Assembly: GCA_964472545.1 (NCBI GenBank)
Contig: CAYYNP010000068.1
Location: forward strand, 1 to 35,711
Reading direction: 5' to 3'
DNA length: 35,711 nt
Origin: CAYYNP01 sp964472545
GTDB taxonomy: Bacteria > Planctomycetota > Planctomycetia > Pirellulales > Thermoguttaceae
Position numbers and translations under genes: made by a program. The notes under the pieces were generated by a model, which was not told where the DNA came from, made no database searches, and worked only from the letters and a program-made list of their open reading frames with translations. Position 1 is the stretch's first letter. Each line of letters starts with the position of its first letter. Below are positions 1 to 9,401 of this stretch, piece after piece.

Positions 1-55
1 GGGACTCGGGGCTGGGGACTCGGGGCTGGGGACTCGGGGCTGGGGACTCGGGGCT
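1..55. repeat. Heptanucleotide tandem repeat, GGGGACT-CGGGGCT type
   Basis: Four near-perfect copies of a 14-nt unit built from two related heptamers run from the window edge. The opposite-sense motif (ccgagtc, then cccagcccc) follows at about 79-108, so the stretch can fold back on itself. It lies beyond the 3' end of pdxJ. No gene is visible in 1-161. Confidence 0.8.
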
Positions 56-161
56 GCAAGGCGTCGTAGTCTCAACTTCCCGAGTCAGCGACCTCCAGTT
101 CCCAGCCCCCCGGTCTTCCTACGACAATCGCCGTCTCCTCACGGTTCGTTCATCTCCGCCC

Positions 162-875
162 CTACTCCACCAACCGCTTCATCTCCCGCACCGCCTTCTC
201 GAACCCCACCATGATCGCCCTCGCGACGATGCTGTGGCCGATATTCAACTCGTGCATCCGCTCGATGGCGGCGATCGGGCGGACGTTGCGGTAGGTCAGT
301 CCGTGGCCGGCGTGCAGCGTCATACCCAGGTCACAGATCTGCCGGCCGGCCGCGGCGACGGTCTCGAGTTCTTTGGCTTGCTCCGTGCCCGGTTTGGCCA
401 GGGCGTATTGACCGGTGTGGATCTCGACGGCGTCGGCACCGAGTTCGGCGGCGGCTTCGATCTGCGGCGGGTCGGGATCGAGGAACAGGCTGACCGAAAT
501 GCCCGCCTGCTTCAACTGCTCGACGACCTCGCGGACCCGATCGCGCTGGCCGGCCACGTCGAGCCCGCCTTCGGTAGTGATCTCTTCGCGCCGTTCGGGC
601 ACCAGCGTGGCCTGATCGGGCTTGACCTCGCAGGCGATGCCGACGACCTCCGGCTCGCAGGCCAACTCGAGGTTGAGCTTTACCGTGGTCGTTTGCCGCA
701 GCACGAGCAGGTCGCGATCGAGGATGTGGCGTCGGTCTTCGCGCAGATGGAGCGTGATGCCGTCGGCCCCGCCGAACTCCGCCAGCGCAGCCGCCCAGAC
801 GGGGTCCGGTTCGTTGGTCCGCCGCGCCTGACGCACGGTGGCCACGTGGTCGATATTCACTCCAAGTTCGGGCAT
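162..875 (-). CDS. pdxJ: Pyridoxine 5'-phosphate synthase PdxJ
   Basis: This 237-residue protein is a full-length PdxJ, the cytosolic TIM-barrel enzyme that condenses 3-amino-2-oxopropyl phosphate with 1-deoxyxylulose 5-phosphate to pyridoxine 5'-phosphate in DXP-dependent vitamin B6 synthesis. Family signatures are all present: VNIDHVATVRQAR (residues 6-18), HLREDRRHI (43-51, with the catalytic His region), a Glu in NLELA (70), PERREEITTEGG (93-104), EIHTGQYA (151-158), HAGHG (188-192) and NIGHSIVARAI (211-221). The length matches the usual 235-245 residues and the ATG sits at the expected N-terminus. The next gene is divergent, so it appears monocistronic here; no pdxA is in the window. Identification is secure from sequence motifs. 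Confidence 0.97.
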   Translation of the reverse strand: MPELGVNIDHVATVRQARRTNEPDPVWAAALAEFGGADGITLHLREDRRHILDRDLLVLRQTTTVKLNLELACEPEVVGIACEVKPDQATLVPERREEITTEGGLDVAGQRDRVREVVEQLKQAGISVSLFLDPDPPQIEAAAELGADAVEIHTGQYALAKPGTEQAKELETVAAAGRQICDLGMTLHAGHGLTYRNVRPIAAIERMHELNIGHSIVARAIMVGFEKAVREMKRLVE

Positions 876-1028
876 GCCGATTGCGGTCCTTCTTGGGCTC
901 CGAAGACTACCAAACGTCTGATTATACCGGTCGGCCGGCCTGCATCAACCGGACCGGATGCCCCACCTCGGACGTGAGCTAGACTTCCCTTAGGAGGCAA
1001 CTCCGGACGAAACCTGCCCGGCGATGGA

Positions 1029-1373
1029 ATGAAGAAGATGAATTGTCAGGAGTTGGCTGCCAGAATCGAGCAACTTCAGCCCGAGGCCGTCCCCCGCGAC
1101 GTGGCTCGGCTGTGCCTGCTGCTGGCCAATCACGTCGACGACCTCGAAGTCCTCGAGGACGAGTCGTGTCTTTCGGCCGCCTGGCAAGAGATGGGCATCC
1201 GGCTGCAAGCGGCCACCGACCAGCACGCCGCCATGACCGCCGAACTCGAACAACTCGCCCAGGCCGATCCCGACGGCTTCAGCATGGACCAGATCTGGGT
1301 GCTCATCCGGGCGATCAAGGTGCAGAGCCAGGTCCTGCAACTCTACGTGGGCCAGCCGGAAGTCGAGGTGTGA
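1029..1373 (+). CDS. Hypothetical small acidic protein
   Basis: The protein has 114 residues and no family I recognise. It is soluble, acidic, Leu/Ala/Gln-rich and probably all-helical, with a likely coiled segment around residues 60-80 (AATDQHAAMTAELEQLAQ). No signal peptide or membrane segment is seen. Two starts are possible, ATG at 1029 and ATG at 1038 (residue 4); only weak purine tracts precede them. It is divergent from pdxJ and convergent with the large HzsA-like gene, separated from the latter by a repeat-rich spacer. Codon use looks like that of its neighbours (strong G/C at third positions), which supports a real gene. Confidence 0.65.
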   Translation: MKKMNCQELAARIEQLQPEAVPRDVARLCLLLANHVDDLEVLEDESCLSAAWQEMGIRLQAATDQHAAMTAELEQLAQADPDGFSMDQIWVLIRAIKVQSQVLQLYVGQPEVEV

Positions 1374-1375
1374 AG

Positions 1376-1677
1376 AGTGAGGGGCGAGGGATCAGGGGCG
1401 AGAGATTAGGGGCGAGAGGTGAGGGGCGAGGGAAGTCCTGGCTGAAGCTCTACGAGACACTTGCCGGTGCGTTGCGCAACCATATTTGCCCGAGTGCAGA
1501 CCGCGCCTTCAAAACACGAGCGACTGCCGTGCGCAACGCACGATCCGGCAGCAGCTTGCCCCGCGCACTCCACAAGAGGCACTCTCATCCTTCATCCTTC
1601 ATCCTTCATCCTTCATCCCTCATCCTTCATCCCTCATCCTTCATCCCTCATCCTTCATCCTTCATCCTTCATCCCTA
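1376..1677. repeat. Two heptamer tandem-repeat tracts with a hairpin between them
   Basis: At 1376-1434 a degenerate GGGGCGA-type tract repeats. At 1585-1677 there are about thirteen copies of TTCATCC/CTCATCC. Between them, TGCCG-GTGCGTTGCGCA (about 1459-1476) faces its reverse complement at about 1528-1548, giving a stem. The GA-rich left tract also faces ccctcgcccct at about 1679-1689. The whole block fills the gap between two convergent genes and holds no gene. Confidence 0.75.
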
Positions 1678-1688
1678 CCCCCTCGCCC

Positions 1689-4600
1689 CTACTTCCTCAC
1701 CACCAACGGCGGCAGCCGGAAATCCGGCTGGTCCTTGTGCTGGATGTCGCGTTTGCCGCGGTAGGTGCCGTAGTAGGGCGTGTTGGCGTCGATCCAGGTG
1801 ACGATCCTGATGAACTGCTCGCGGCTGAGATTCGATTTGCAGGGGTCGCTACGGATCCGCTCGACCAACTCGCTCAGATGCGATCCGAAGCTCAACGGCG
1901 GCCCGGGCCGGAAGCCGGCGCGGCCGTAGCGACAGTCGCGAAAACTGACCAGGCCCTTGCCCATCAGGGTCTCGTACGAGCGGTTCCAGGTGTCCGTTGG
2001 CTCGCCGCTGAGATCGACACGGCCGACGGGATTCTCGCCGCTATGGCAACCGACGCAATGCTGGTCGAAGGCCGGCTGCACGTCGGAGGCGTAGTGGACC
2101 ATCCGCGGCCCCGTATCGCCCGGCTGCGGCACGATCGTCTGCACGGGATACCCAAAGGCCTCCGGCCGCGCGGACACCACGCCCGGCGCCTTGCTGCGAT
2201 GCTCGTGACACCCGATGCAGGAGCGGCTTTCACCGGGCATCAAGTTGATGAACGTGGGCATGTGTTGCAGTGTCATGTAGTTTTCGTCGAGCGCCTGGAA
2301 GAAGACGTTTTCTTCGGCCGGCACGTTGAACTGCGCCGAGCCGTCTTCATGGACCTTCACCACGCCGTAGACCCGCTTGCGATGGACGTTACCGGCCAGG
2401 CCGATGCGGAAGATGCCGTTCTCGTCCCACGGCCACGGCAGCGGCCCCATCACCCGCAGGTACTTCACCCGGCCGCGTTCGATGCCGGTCATCCCTTCGT
2501 AGACGTCTTGCACGAACAACGTGGCCGTCTTCTGTTGTTCGCTGCCCTGCTCGGCGTCGCCGATTGCGAGCGAGGCGATTTTGCCGGGCATGCGCCGCGG
2601 CCGCAGCGGGGTCGGCTGGAAGCAGGAGATCTCCGCCTCGCGATAGAGTTCCGCCCGATTGCCCCAGGCGTCGAGCACGTAGAGTCCGTACTGCGTGCTG
2701 GCCCGATCGATGCTGCCGGGAGCGTGCGAAACGAGGAAGAACTTTTCGGAGAACGGATACGGCTCCTTGAAGAAGCCCATCGTCCAGACCGCCTGGTGCA
2801 TGCACGGATAGGCGATCTCGGGCGTGAGGCAGGTCATCGCGTCGGTGTCGCGTCGGGTGAGGCGATGGTCGACCAGGATCACCGGTCCGCCCTGCCGTCC
2901 GCCGCAGTGCGGCGCGCCCACGGTAATCAGCCGCCGGCTGCCGGGGATGCTGCGGGTGCCGATCAGTTGGGCCGGCCGCACGATGCTGTTCTTGTAGACG
3001 TGTTCCACCCCGCTGCCGTCGGGGCGCATCGCCCAGAGGCTCTGCCCGTTGCCGAGTCCCTTGTCGACGTATTCCCAACGCGTATAGACCACCCGGCCGT
3101 CGTCCAGCAAACAAGGGTCGACCTCGTTCAGCGGGCTCGACGAGAGGCGCCGCATGTTGCCGCCGTCGGCGTCCATCAGGTAGAGCGTGGTGACGATCGA
3201 CGGATTGCAGAAAACCCGCCGCATCGAGCGGGTCGAGGCAAACATGACCCGGCCGTCGGGCAGGTAGCAGGGGTCCATGTCGTCGAAGCCGCGCTCGACG
3301 CCGCAGCCCGACGCCTCGCAGCGCTGCTGCGCCGCGGTCTCCTCTTCGCAGTCGAAGGTAAGCTGCCGCAGGCTGCCGGGCACCATCTCGGCCGTCGCCG
3401 GATCGAGGCGGATTTCGTAGATCCGGAAGAGCCCGTCTTTCTTCTTGTAGCCGAAGACCACGCGCTTGGCGTCGAACGAGAGATCGAACCGGCTGAACAG
3501 CCCGCCCTCGAGTTCCGGCACCAGCGTGATGACCTTGCCGTCGGCACTCACCGGCGAAAGCACACAGAGATTGCCGCCTTCGGTGTTGGCCTTGCTGTCC
3601 TGGTAGGTGTTGAAGGTGAACGACGTTCGCTTGACGAACAACAGCTTGTCGAACTTCAACGCCGGATGGGCCAGCATGGCCTCGCGCCGCAGCGCCTTCA
3701 GCGCGTCGTCAACCTCCTGTTGCTGCTCGGGCGTGCCGTTCGTGGCAGCGGTCTGTTTCCGTTCGAGCGCGGCCAACTGCTCGAGGTATCGCTTCCCGTC
3801 GAGATAGGCTGGGCCGAGGTTTGCCGTCATGTCCTCGATCGCCAGCCGCATGGCCGCCACGTTGACGGCGTCCGGTGGCAAGAAGGCCGAGCGATGGGTC
3901 ACCGGAACGCGGTCGAGATGCCGCACCGTGCGTTCGGCCGCCTGGTAGCCGTCGGGGAAACCGGACGAGGAGTCCAATTGCAACGCCACCAGATGCGGCA
4001 GCGGACCACGCCGGGCAAACCGTAGCGTGTGTTTCCCTTTGGTGACCGTCAGCTTGACGAGTTGGCCCTTCTCTCCCTTCCGACAAAGCCCTTCCCACTT
4101 CTTGATCGCGCTGCTGCTCTTGAACGAGAGCCGGACCGGCAACTCGAACGGCGCCGAATCGAACGTCGCGTCGTAGCAGACCTTGCCCCAGGGCTTGCCG
4201 TCGAGGGAGACGGTTACCGGCCGAGCCTCGGCGGAGGCGTAGCTCACGTGCAGCATGTACTCGCCGGTTGACGGAAAGTCGACGTCGTACTCGACCACGC
4301 CGTCACCGGAAAACTGCGGATCGCTGCCGATCAGCGGACCGGCATCGGCGTACCGGTCGGGGCTGGCAAAGATCCGCGCGTTGCCGCGGTCGAACGTCAC
4401 GGCGGGGATCGCCAGCGAGCCGGCAACCTGCGGCGCGGGCGGATCTTCGACGGGCAGCCGCAAGGTGGCGACGTCGACGTCTTGCGGTTGCACGAAGGCA
4501 TTGCGATGTGCCGCCGACACCGCGTCAAGATCCCGCACTTCAAAGCGCGGCGGCTGCCAACTCTCCGGAAACGCGGCCGACGTGTTCACCCGCAGCGTGA

Positions 4601-5132
4601 CGAAATGTGGCAGCGGCTCGCGGCGGGTGAGCTTCACCGTGTGCTTGCCTTCGGTGGCCGAGACCTTGATGAATCGCCCCCATTGATTCGCCACGCCTTC
4701 CCACTTTGCCGCGCTGCTGTTGGCCGTGAATGCGTCCGGTTCGCCGGGTGCCGTCTCCGCCAACGTAACACCCAGGCAGCACTTGCCCAGGTCCTGGCTG
4801 TCGAAGAAGACCTCGATCGGCCTGGCTTCGGCCGACGCGTAGAGAATCTCGATCGTGTAATCCCCGTCGACCGGCAGATCGACGTCGTATTCGACGGTCC
4901 ACCCCCAAGGCTGCCGCGGACCGCTGCCCACCACGGGACCGGCGTCGGCAAACCGGGCCGGATCGGCAAAGATCTGCGCATTGCCGCGGGCGAACGACCA
5001 GGCGGGAATCACCAACGACCCGGCTTCGGCGGCCGGCGGGAAAACTGCACTCGAGAAGGCAACATTGGCTAGAACGACCATTGCCGACGCCAACGCTCCG
5101 CTTCGACGTCGTGTGGAAAACTCGATTCGCAT
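1689..5132 (-). CDS. Secreted HzsA-like multidomain protein with two c-type heme motifs
   Basis: The protein has 1147 residues. After a Sec signal (hydrophobic segment about residues 14-36) come two copies of a ~200-residue beta-sandwich module of carbohydrate-binding type. Copy one starts SLVIPAWSFARGNAQIF near residue 39, copy two starts SLAIPAVTFDRGNARIF near 240, and both contain YASAEARP. Then follows a propeller-like region typical of the hydrazine synthase alpha-subunit middle domain family, with DPCYLPDGRVMFAST and GVERGFDDM, and a C-terminal part with heme motifs CIGCH (about residue 972) and CVGCH (about 1026). Export and heme attachment imply a periplasmic or cell-surface redox protein. 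No hydrazine synthase beta or gamma genes are nearby, so anammox chemistry is not implied. AAGGA lies about 7 nt before the ATG. It is divergent from the next, related gene. Confidence 0.9.
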   Translation of the reverse strand: MRIEFSTRRRSGALASAMVVLANVAFSSAVFPPAAEAGSLVIPAWSFARGNAQIFADPARFADAGPVVGSGPRQPWGWTVEYDVDLPVDGDYTIEILYASAEARPIEVFFDSQDLGKCCLGVTLAETAPGEPDAFTANSSAAKWEGVANQWGRFIKVSATEGKHTVKLTRREPLPHFVTLRVNTSAAFPESWQPPRFEVRDLDAVSAAHRNAFVQPQDVDVATLRLPVEDPPAPQVAGSLAIPAVTFDRGNARIFASPDRYADAGPLIGSDPQFSGDGVVEYDVDFPSTGEYMLHVSYASAEARPVTVSLDGKPWGKVCYDATFDSAPFELPVRLSFKSSSAIKKWEGLCRKGEKGQLVKLTVTKGKHTLRFARRGPLPHLVALQLDSSSGFPDGYQAAERTVRHLDRVPVTHRSAFLPPDAVNVAAMRLAIEDMTANLGPAYLDGKRYLEQLAALERKQTAATNGTPEQQQEVDDALKALRREAMLAHPALKFDKLLFVKRTSFTFNTYQDSKANTEGGNLCVLSPVSADGKVITLVPELEGGLFSRFDLSFDAKRVVFGYKKKDGLFRIYEIRLDPATAEMVPGSLRQLTFDCEEETAAQQRCEASGCGVERGFDDMDPCYLPDGRVMFASTRSMRRVFCNPSIVTTLYLMDADGGNMRRLSSSPLNEVDPCLLDDGRVVYTRWEYVDKGLGNGQSLWAMRPDGSGVEHVYKNSIVRPAQLIGTRSIPGSRRLITVGAPHCGGRQGGPVILVDHRLTRRDTDAMTCLTPEIAYPCMHQAVWTMGFFKEPYPFSEKFFLVSHAPGSIDRASTQYGLYVLDAWGNRAELYREAEISCFQPTPLRPRRMPGKIASLAIGDAEQGSEQQKTATLFVQDVYEGMTGIERGRVKYLRVMGPLPWPWDENGIFRIGLAGNVHRKRVYGVVKVHEDGSAQFNVPAEENVFFQALDENYMTLQHMPTFINLMPGESRSCIGCHEHRSKAPGVVSARPEAFGYPVQTIVPQPGDTGPRMVHYASDVQPAFDQHCVGCHSGENPVGRVDLSGEPTDTWNRSYETLMGKGLVSFRDCRYGRAGFRPGPPLSFGSHLSELVERIRSDPCKSNLSREQFIRIVTWIDANTPYYGTYRGKRDIQHKDQPDFRLPPLVVRK

Positions 5133-5304
5133 CGGAGGTCCTTATGTGCGAGAAGAAACGGCCGCTGCTCCTCGGCGTCCATTCTAGCAAATCGGCCCCT
5201 CGGCGCGAACACACATCCGTTGTCGTCCGACGGCCCTGCGGATAGAATGGCGGCGTGGCTGGGTCCCGCTGCACGAGCAAGCGAAACGAAAGGAAGGTGC
5301 GAGT
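5133..5304. promoter_or_regulatory. Shared upstream region of two divergent HzsA-like genes
   Basis: This 172-bp gap lies between divergent start codons, so it must hold both promoters if the genes are transcribed separately. I cannot pick out convincing -35/-10 boxes. Shine-Dalgarno-like AAGGA precedes the left gene and AAGGAAGG precedes the right one. Confidence 0.4.
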
Positions 5305-7812
5305 ATGTATCGGAGAGTCGTTGGTTGGGGATTGGTCCTGTCGATTTCGTTCTGCTGTTCGGCTGCGCGGGCCGAAACGGTTCCACGCAAGACCGTGCAA
5401 GACGTCTGGAACGAGGAGTTCGCCGAGCTGGCCGGGCAGATCGAGCGGCTGAAGAACTACAACGGCGTGCCGCGCGAACGGCTCGAGGCCGAAGCCCTCG
5501 ACCAACAGGCGCTCATCTCGCCGGATGACGCCGACCCGCTCGACGTCGTCGTCCGCCGCACGGCCGCGTTGCTGGCGTACTACAAGACGTGGGACGAGTT
5601 CGACGCCGCGCTGCTCGACGGATTCGGGGCGCAACTCGATCAACTCGCCAAGTCAGAAACGTCGACCACCGAAGCCGACGCCCGCAAGGCGATCTTCATG
5701 CAGGTCTGCCAATTGCGGCGCCAGATCTCGCTGGCCAACCCGCTGTTGGACTTCGACAACGTCGTCTGCATGCTCGAACAGCCCGGCAATCGGCGGATTA
5801 TCGAACAGGCCCGGGCGTGCTTCCCCGGCCACAGCAAGGGCGGCGGGCCGATCGTCATTCGCGATATCAAGTCCAACGCCACGGTAGAGAAGCCGCTGGA
5901 AGGCGTAACGGTCACCACCGGGCCGTGGCAGGGCAAGGAACTGACCGCTTACTTCTCCGGGCTGGAACTTTCCTACGACGCCACCAAGCTGCTGTTTGCC
6001 GCCACCACCGATACCGACGTCTGGCGGATGTTTCGCTTCGACCTGGACACAAAACGCCTCGAACAGCTCACCGACGGGCCGCACGACGACTTCGACCCGC
6101 ACGAGTTGCCCTCGGGCCGGCTGGTCTTCACCTCCACGCGGCGCGGCGGCGTGGGACGTTGTGTGATCGTGCCGCAGGCTCAAACCTTCACCTTGCACTC
6201 GATGGAGCCCGACGGGTCGGACATCGTCTGTCTCAGCTTCCACGAAACCAACGAATGGCAGCCGACCATCAGCCACACCGGCAAGATCGTCTACACCCGC
6301 TGGGATTACGTCGACCGCCACTGGGGCACGGCCCATCACTTCTGGCAGTGTTTCCCCGACGGCCGCGACCCGCGCAACTACCACGGCAACTATCCGCTGC
6401 CCTGGTCGTCCATGCCCGGAGAGCCCGGGGACGTTTCGCCGGAACAATACGGCAAGGGCCACCTCGGCTATGGGCGAAAGTGGCGGCCCGACGCGGAACT
6501 CTCCTTCCGCCCGATTCCCAAGTCGCCCAAGTATACGGGCACGGCCGTAGGCCACCACGAGGGCTTTTCCGGCAGCCTGATCCTGATCGACCCGCGGCTT
6601 GCCGACGACGGCAAGATGTCGCAACTCAAACGGATCACGCCGGAGTATTTCTTCCCCGAGGTGGAGCCACACGCCACGTACACCTTCGGCACCGCCTGGC
6701 CGCTGAGCGAGGACTTCTATCTCTGCAACGTCAACTTCGGGCTCTACCTGCTCGACCGTTTTGGCAATCGCACCTTGATCTACGACCCCGGCCCGGGGCC
6801 GTATCGCGTGCGGGACCCGTTCCCGTTGCGGCCGCGGCTGATGCCACCCGTGTTGCCGGTCAAAACCTGGCAGGGCAAACGGGCCGATCTGGCCGACCAT
6901 CGCCGGGCGGTGCTCAGCGTGGTCAACGTCTACGACACCGACGCCCCGGGCAAACTGCCCGAGGGAATCAAAGTCAAACAGATGCGGATCGTGCAGGTGA
7001 TCCCGCAAACGCAGGACAACTGGTTCAGCCGCGAGTCGGTCTCGCAGGTCTCCTTCGCCACCGATTCGATCGGCCGCATCCCGTTGGGCGTGGTGCCGGT
7101 CGAGGAAGACGGCAGCGTCTATTGCGAGGCCCCGGTTGGCAAGGCGATCTATTTTCAGTTGCTCGACGAACGGGGCATGGCGGTCCACTCGATGCGTTCG
7201 GCCACGTTCGTCCACCCCGGCGAGCATCTCTCCTGCCAAGGCTGCCACGAAGACAAGTGGAACGGCACGCCCGAGCCCACCTCGCGGCCGATCGCGTTGC
7301 GGCGTGCGCCGTCCAAAATCGCCCCGGAAGTTTCCAGCGGGGCGATGCCTTTCAATTTCATCCAGCTCGTCAAAACGCCCGTGTTCGACAAGAAGTGCGT
7401 GGCGTGTCACGCCGAGCACGAGGGCGCCCCCGACATGACCTACCGTTCGCTCGCCCGCAACGACCTGGCCTTCAGCTACCCCGGCGAAAACCCGGCCCTG
7501 GAGACCTACGGCGTCGGCGGCTCGCGGACCGCCCCGGCCCGTTTTGGCGCCCGGGTGTCCGGCATCATGAAGTCGCTCACGACCGAGGACTATCACCAGG
7601 ACGTCATCGAAGAACTCACCGACGACGACTGGCGCCGCCTGACCCTCTGGCTCGACCTGAACTCCAACGAGATCGGCTGGATCGGCAACGACCGCAGCCA
7701 CACCGCCGCCCAAAAGGCCGGCGAAGCCCTCTGGCCACCGGTCGACGTCGATCGGGAGAATCCGCTGGGCGTGGAGAAGGATTATCCGGTGGGGTTGACG
7801 GGGGGGCATTGA
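5305..7812 (+). CDS. Secreted HzsA-like protein with two c-type heme motifs
   Basis: The protein has 835 residues and belongs to the same hydrazine-synthase-alpha-like family as its divergent neighbour, but lacks the two N-terminal carbohydrate-binding-type modules. A Sec signal (VLSISFCCSAARA, cleavage near residue 24) is followed by a helical region (about 30-170), a WD/TolB-like propeller segment (ELSYDATKLLFAA; DPHELPSGRLVFTSTRR; GKIVYTRWDYVDRH) and a C-terminal region with CQGCH (about residue 648) and CVACH (about 700). It should be exported and carry covalently bound heme; the substrate is unknown. AAGGAAGG is correctly spaced before the ATG. Having two paralogues head to head suggests shared regulation or partners in one periplasmic redox complex, which is inference. 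Confidence 0.9.
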   Translation: MYRRVVGWGLVLSISFCCSAARAETVPRKTVQDVWNEEFAELAGQIERLKNYNGVPRERLEAEALDQQALISPDDADPLDVVVRRTAALLAYYKTWDEFDAALLDGFGAQLDQLAKSETSTTEADARKAIFMQVCQLRRQISLANPLLDFDNVVCMLEQPGNRRIIEQARACFPGHSKGGGPIVIRDIKSNATVEKPLEGVTVTTGPWQGKELTAYFSGLELSYDATKLLFAATTDTDVWRMFRFDLDTKRLEQLTDGPHDDFDPHELPSGRLVFTSTRRGGVGRCVIVPQAQTFTLHSMEPDGSDIVCLSFHETNEWQPTISHTGKIVYTRWDYVDRHWGTAHHFWQCFPDGRDPRNYHGNYPLPWSSMPGEPGDVSPEQYGKGHLGYGRKWRPDAELSFRPIPKSPKYTGTAVGHHEGFSGSLILIDPRLADDGKMSQLKRITPEYFFPEVEPHATYTFGTAWPLSEDFYLCNVNFGLYLLDRFGNRTLIYDPGPGPYRVRDPFPLRPRLMPPVLPVKTWQGKRADLADHRRAVLSVVNVYDTDAPGKLPEGIKVKQMRIVQVIPQTQDNWFSRESVSQVSFATDSIGRIPLGVVPVEEDGSVYCEAPVGKAIYFQLLDERGMAVHSMRSATFVHPGEHLSCQGCHEDKWNGTPEPTSRPIALRRAPSKIAPEVSSGAMPFNFIQLVKTPVFDKKCVACHAEHEGAPDMTYRSLARNDLAFSYPGENPALETYGVGGSRTAPARFGARVSGIMKSLTTEDYHQDVIEELTDDDWRRLTLWLDLNSNEIGWIGNDRSHTAAQKAGEALWPPVDVDRENPLGVEKDYPVGLTGGH

Positions 7813-7941
7813 GCTACGGCGAGTAGCACGAGGGCGACAAGGATCACCCAGAGGACACCGAGAGCACGGAGAAGGCAGGAGAAGAGGTCCAGGAGGCAAG
7901 GACGCGGAGCCAACGGACTGGATGTTCTCCTGACGATCCTC

Positions 7942-8241
7942 TTGTTGCGAGGCAACACGGTACCAGTTATGAGACGGTGTCAAGTCAGCCTGATGTCTGT
8001 TCTGCTGCTTGGGTGCGGGCTGCCGATTTGGCTGGCTCTAACCTATGTCGCCCCTCAGGGCCCCGGCTGGGGCGGCAGCCCGATGAAGTTCGTCATACCA
8101 CCGCTTGTCTTAACGGGCATAACCGTTGCCCTCCACAGACTGCTAGCCAACTATCGGGACGGATGGGCGACGTCTATGCTGCTTGCGGGCGTGATAGCGT
8201 GGAGTTCACTATGGGCAATGCTCTGGCTAGCACGCAACTAG
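7942..8241 (+). CDS. Small predicted membrane protein, unknown
   Basis: The ORF encodes 99 residues with about three hydrophobic segments (roughly residues 17-36, 49-65 and 80-96), as in a small inner-membrane protein. An internal ATG at 7969 (MRRCQVSLMSVLLLGCGLP) would give a shorter product starting just before the first helix and may be the true start. No Shine-Dalgarno sequence is convincing. No family is recognised. It lies between the second HzsA-like gene and a palindromic repeat. Confidence is moderate because the reading frame is short. Confidence 0.5.
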   Translation: MLRGNTVPVMRRCQVSLMSVLLLGCGLPIWLALTYVAPQGPGWGGSPMKFVIPPLVLTGITVALHRLLANYRDGWATSMLLAGVIAWSSLWAMLWLARN

Positions 8242-8307
8242 CGGTTAGTCGAGCAGGGTGTGTCCAGACGGCGGGTGGCACTGCCGAACGGTAAGGCAAT
8301 CGGGAAG

Positions 8308-8357
8308 AAAAGGGATCGGGAGTCTTTTCCGAAAAGAGACTCCCGACCCCTTTTCGG
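8308..8357. repeat. REP-like palindrome
   Basis: AAAAGGGATCGGGAGTCTTTT is followed after a few bases by its near-perfect reverse complement, AAAAGAGACTCCCGACCCCTTTT, making a hairpin of about 20 bp. It resembles dispersed palindromic elements mobilised by REP-associated tyrosine transposases, but no such transposase is in this window. The rest of 8242-8530 holds no gene that I can support. Confidence 0.7.
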
Positions 8358-8530
8358 GTCCCAAGGGGCAATTCATGGTGCGTCCAGACGCACCCTACAG
8401 CACTAACACGTTGCACGGCAGGTTCTTGCGCCGCGCGTGGCGAAGCGCCGTGGAACGTTATCGTGCATCGGCGCGTCGAATCGGCAGGGTGGGGGTGCGC
8501 GGTCATCACCGGTTCGAGAAAGGACACAAG

Positions 8531-8989
8531 ATGCGAATCATCTGCCTACTTGCGCTGCTTTGCACGGTCGGCTGCTCGCCGTCTGACGCCCCCAAGGAAA
8601 CGGGCACGACGACTCAACAAGAACCTTCGGTAACGCCCAAAGAAGCGAGCACTACGCAGCAACGAGAATCTGCGGTACGCACTTCAGACAACCTCGTTCA
8701 TCTCGAAGCAATTCCGGCAGTTTCCGAGGGCTACCATCATCCTCTTGTCTGCGGCCCCGGCGGGGATCTTCCCGTAGGCGAAGAGTTGATCTTCAGGAAT
8801 GCCGAGTCCAAGGAGTTCGTTCATGCCGTGTTTCCCGGAAAGGTGACGGCCCCGGACGAACTGAAGGGCAACTTCGTATTGCACGGTCGTTTTCAAGGCA
8901 TTCAAGACAGAACCCGCTATACAATGATACAGCCCGCGGAAGATTATCGCTACTTTGTGGTAGCCTCGTGGGACCGCAAGGAACAATAG
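8531..8989 (+). CDS. Hypothetical lipoprotein
   Basis: This 152-residue product begins MRIICLLALLCTVGC, a lipoprotein signal with the modified Cys at 15. A Thr/Gln/Glu-rich linker follows to about residue 55, then a globular domain of about 95 residues (HLEAIPAVSEGYHHP through YFVVASWDRKEQ) that I do not recognise. The ATG at 8531 is chosen because AAAGGA lies 7-8 nt upstream and the signal starts there; the open frame extends further upstream only through repeat DNA. It is probably anchored in a membrane facing the periplasm. Confidence 0.75.
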   Translation: MRIICLLALLCTVGCSPSDAPKETGTTTQQEPSVTPKEASTTQQRESAVRTSDNLVHLEAIPAVSEGYHHPLVCGPGGDLPVGEELIFRNAESKEFVHAVFPGKVTAPDELKGNFVLHGRFQGIQDRTRYTMIQPAEDYRYFVVASWDRKEQ

Positions 8990-9401
8990 GGCATCTTGAA
9001 CGATCCAGTGGGGAAAGCGGCTGGCACTGCTGAACCGGGTGCCATGCCCACGCTCGCCGTGGGCATGTACGGCGGATGACGATGCGTTGCACAACATGGC
9101 CACGCAGCCGTGGACCATGGCGCCCCGCGGAGCGGAATACCGGACTGCGCTCGAAACCTCCGAATCGGGTACCCTGTACTTGAAACCCCCGCAATTTCGC
9201 GCGGTGAAGCAGGTGCGATAACGGTCAGTCGTACTCAAAGCGGCGGGGCCGGGTCGATCTTGACGGATAGGTTCTTCGGCTCAACGCGCGACCGGATCGA
9301 GATGCGGGGCCGGACACGGGGCCGAAGGTGAGACTTCCGACGGGCCAGATGCAACTGTCACCCGAAAGAGTGAGGGTACCTTCTACGAAAGGAACAGTAT
9401 C
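8990..9401. other. Intergenic region with one palindrome, no gene seen
   Basis: No reading frame here looks coding. A perfect 10-bp stem with a 5-nt loop (CATGCCCACG facing CGTGGGCATG) sits at 9043-9067. Near the end is GAAAGGAAC, the ribosome binding site of the next gene. Confidence 0.6.

Noticed and set aside
1461..4025. Long plus-strand open frame opposite the HzsA-like gene
   Set aside because: It is a shadow frame in GC-rich DNA: the minus strand encodes recognisable domains, heme motifs and a signal peptide.
1689..7812. Genuine hydrazine synthase (anammox)
   Set aside because: There are no beta or gamma subunits, no hydrazine dehydrogenase and no anammox genes nearby. The domain family is broad in planctomycetes.
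5653..7983. Long minus-strand open frame opposite the second HzsA-like gene
   Set aside because: It lacks domain motifs and a start signal; the plus strand has CxxCH motifs and family similarity.
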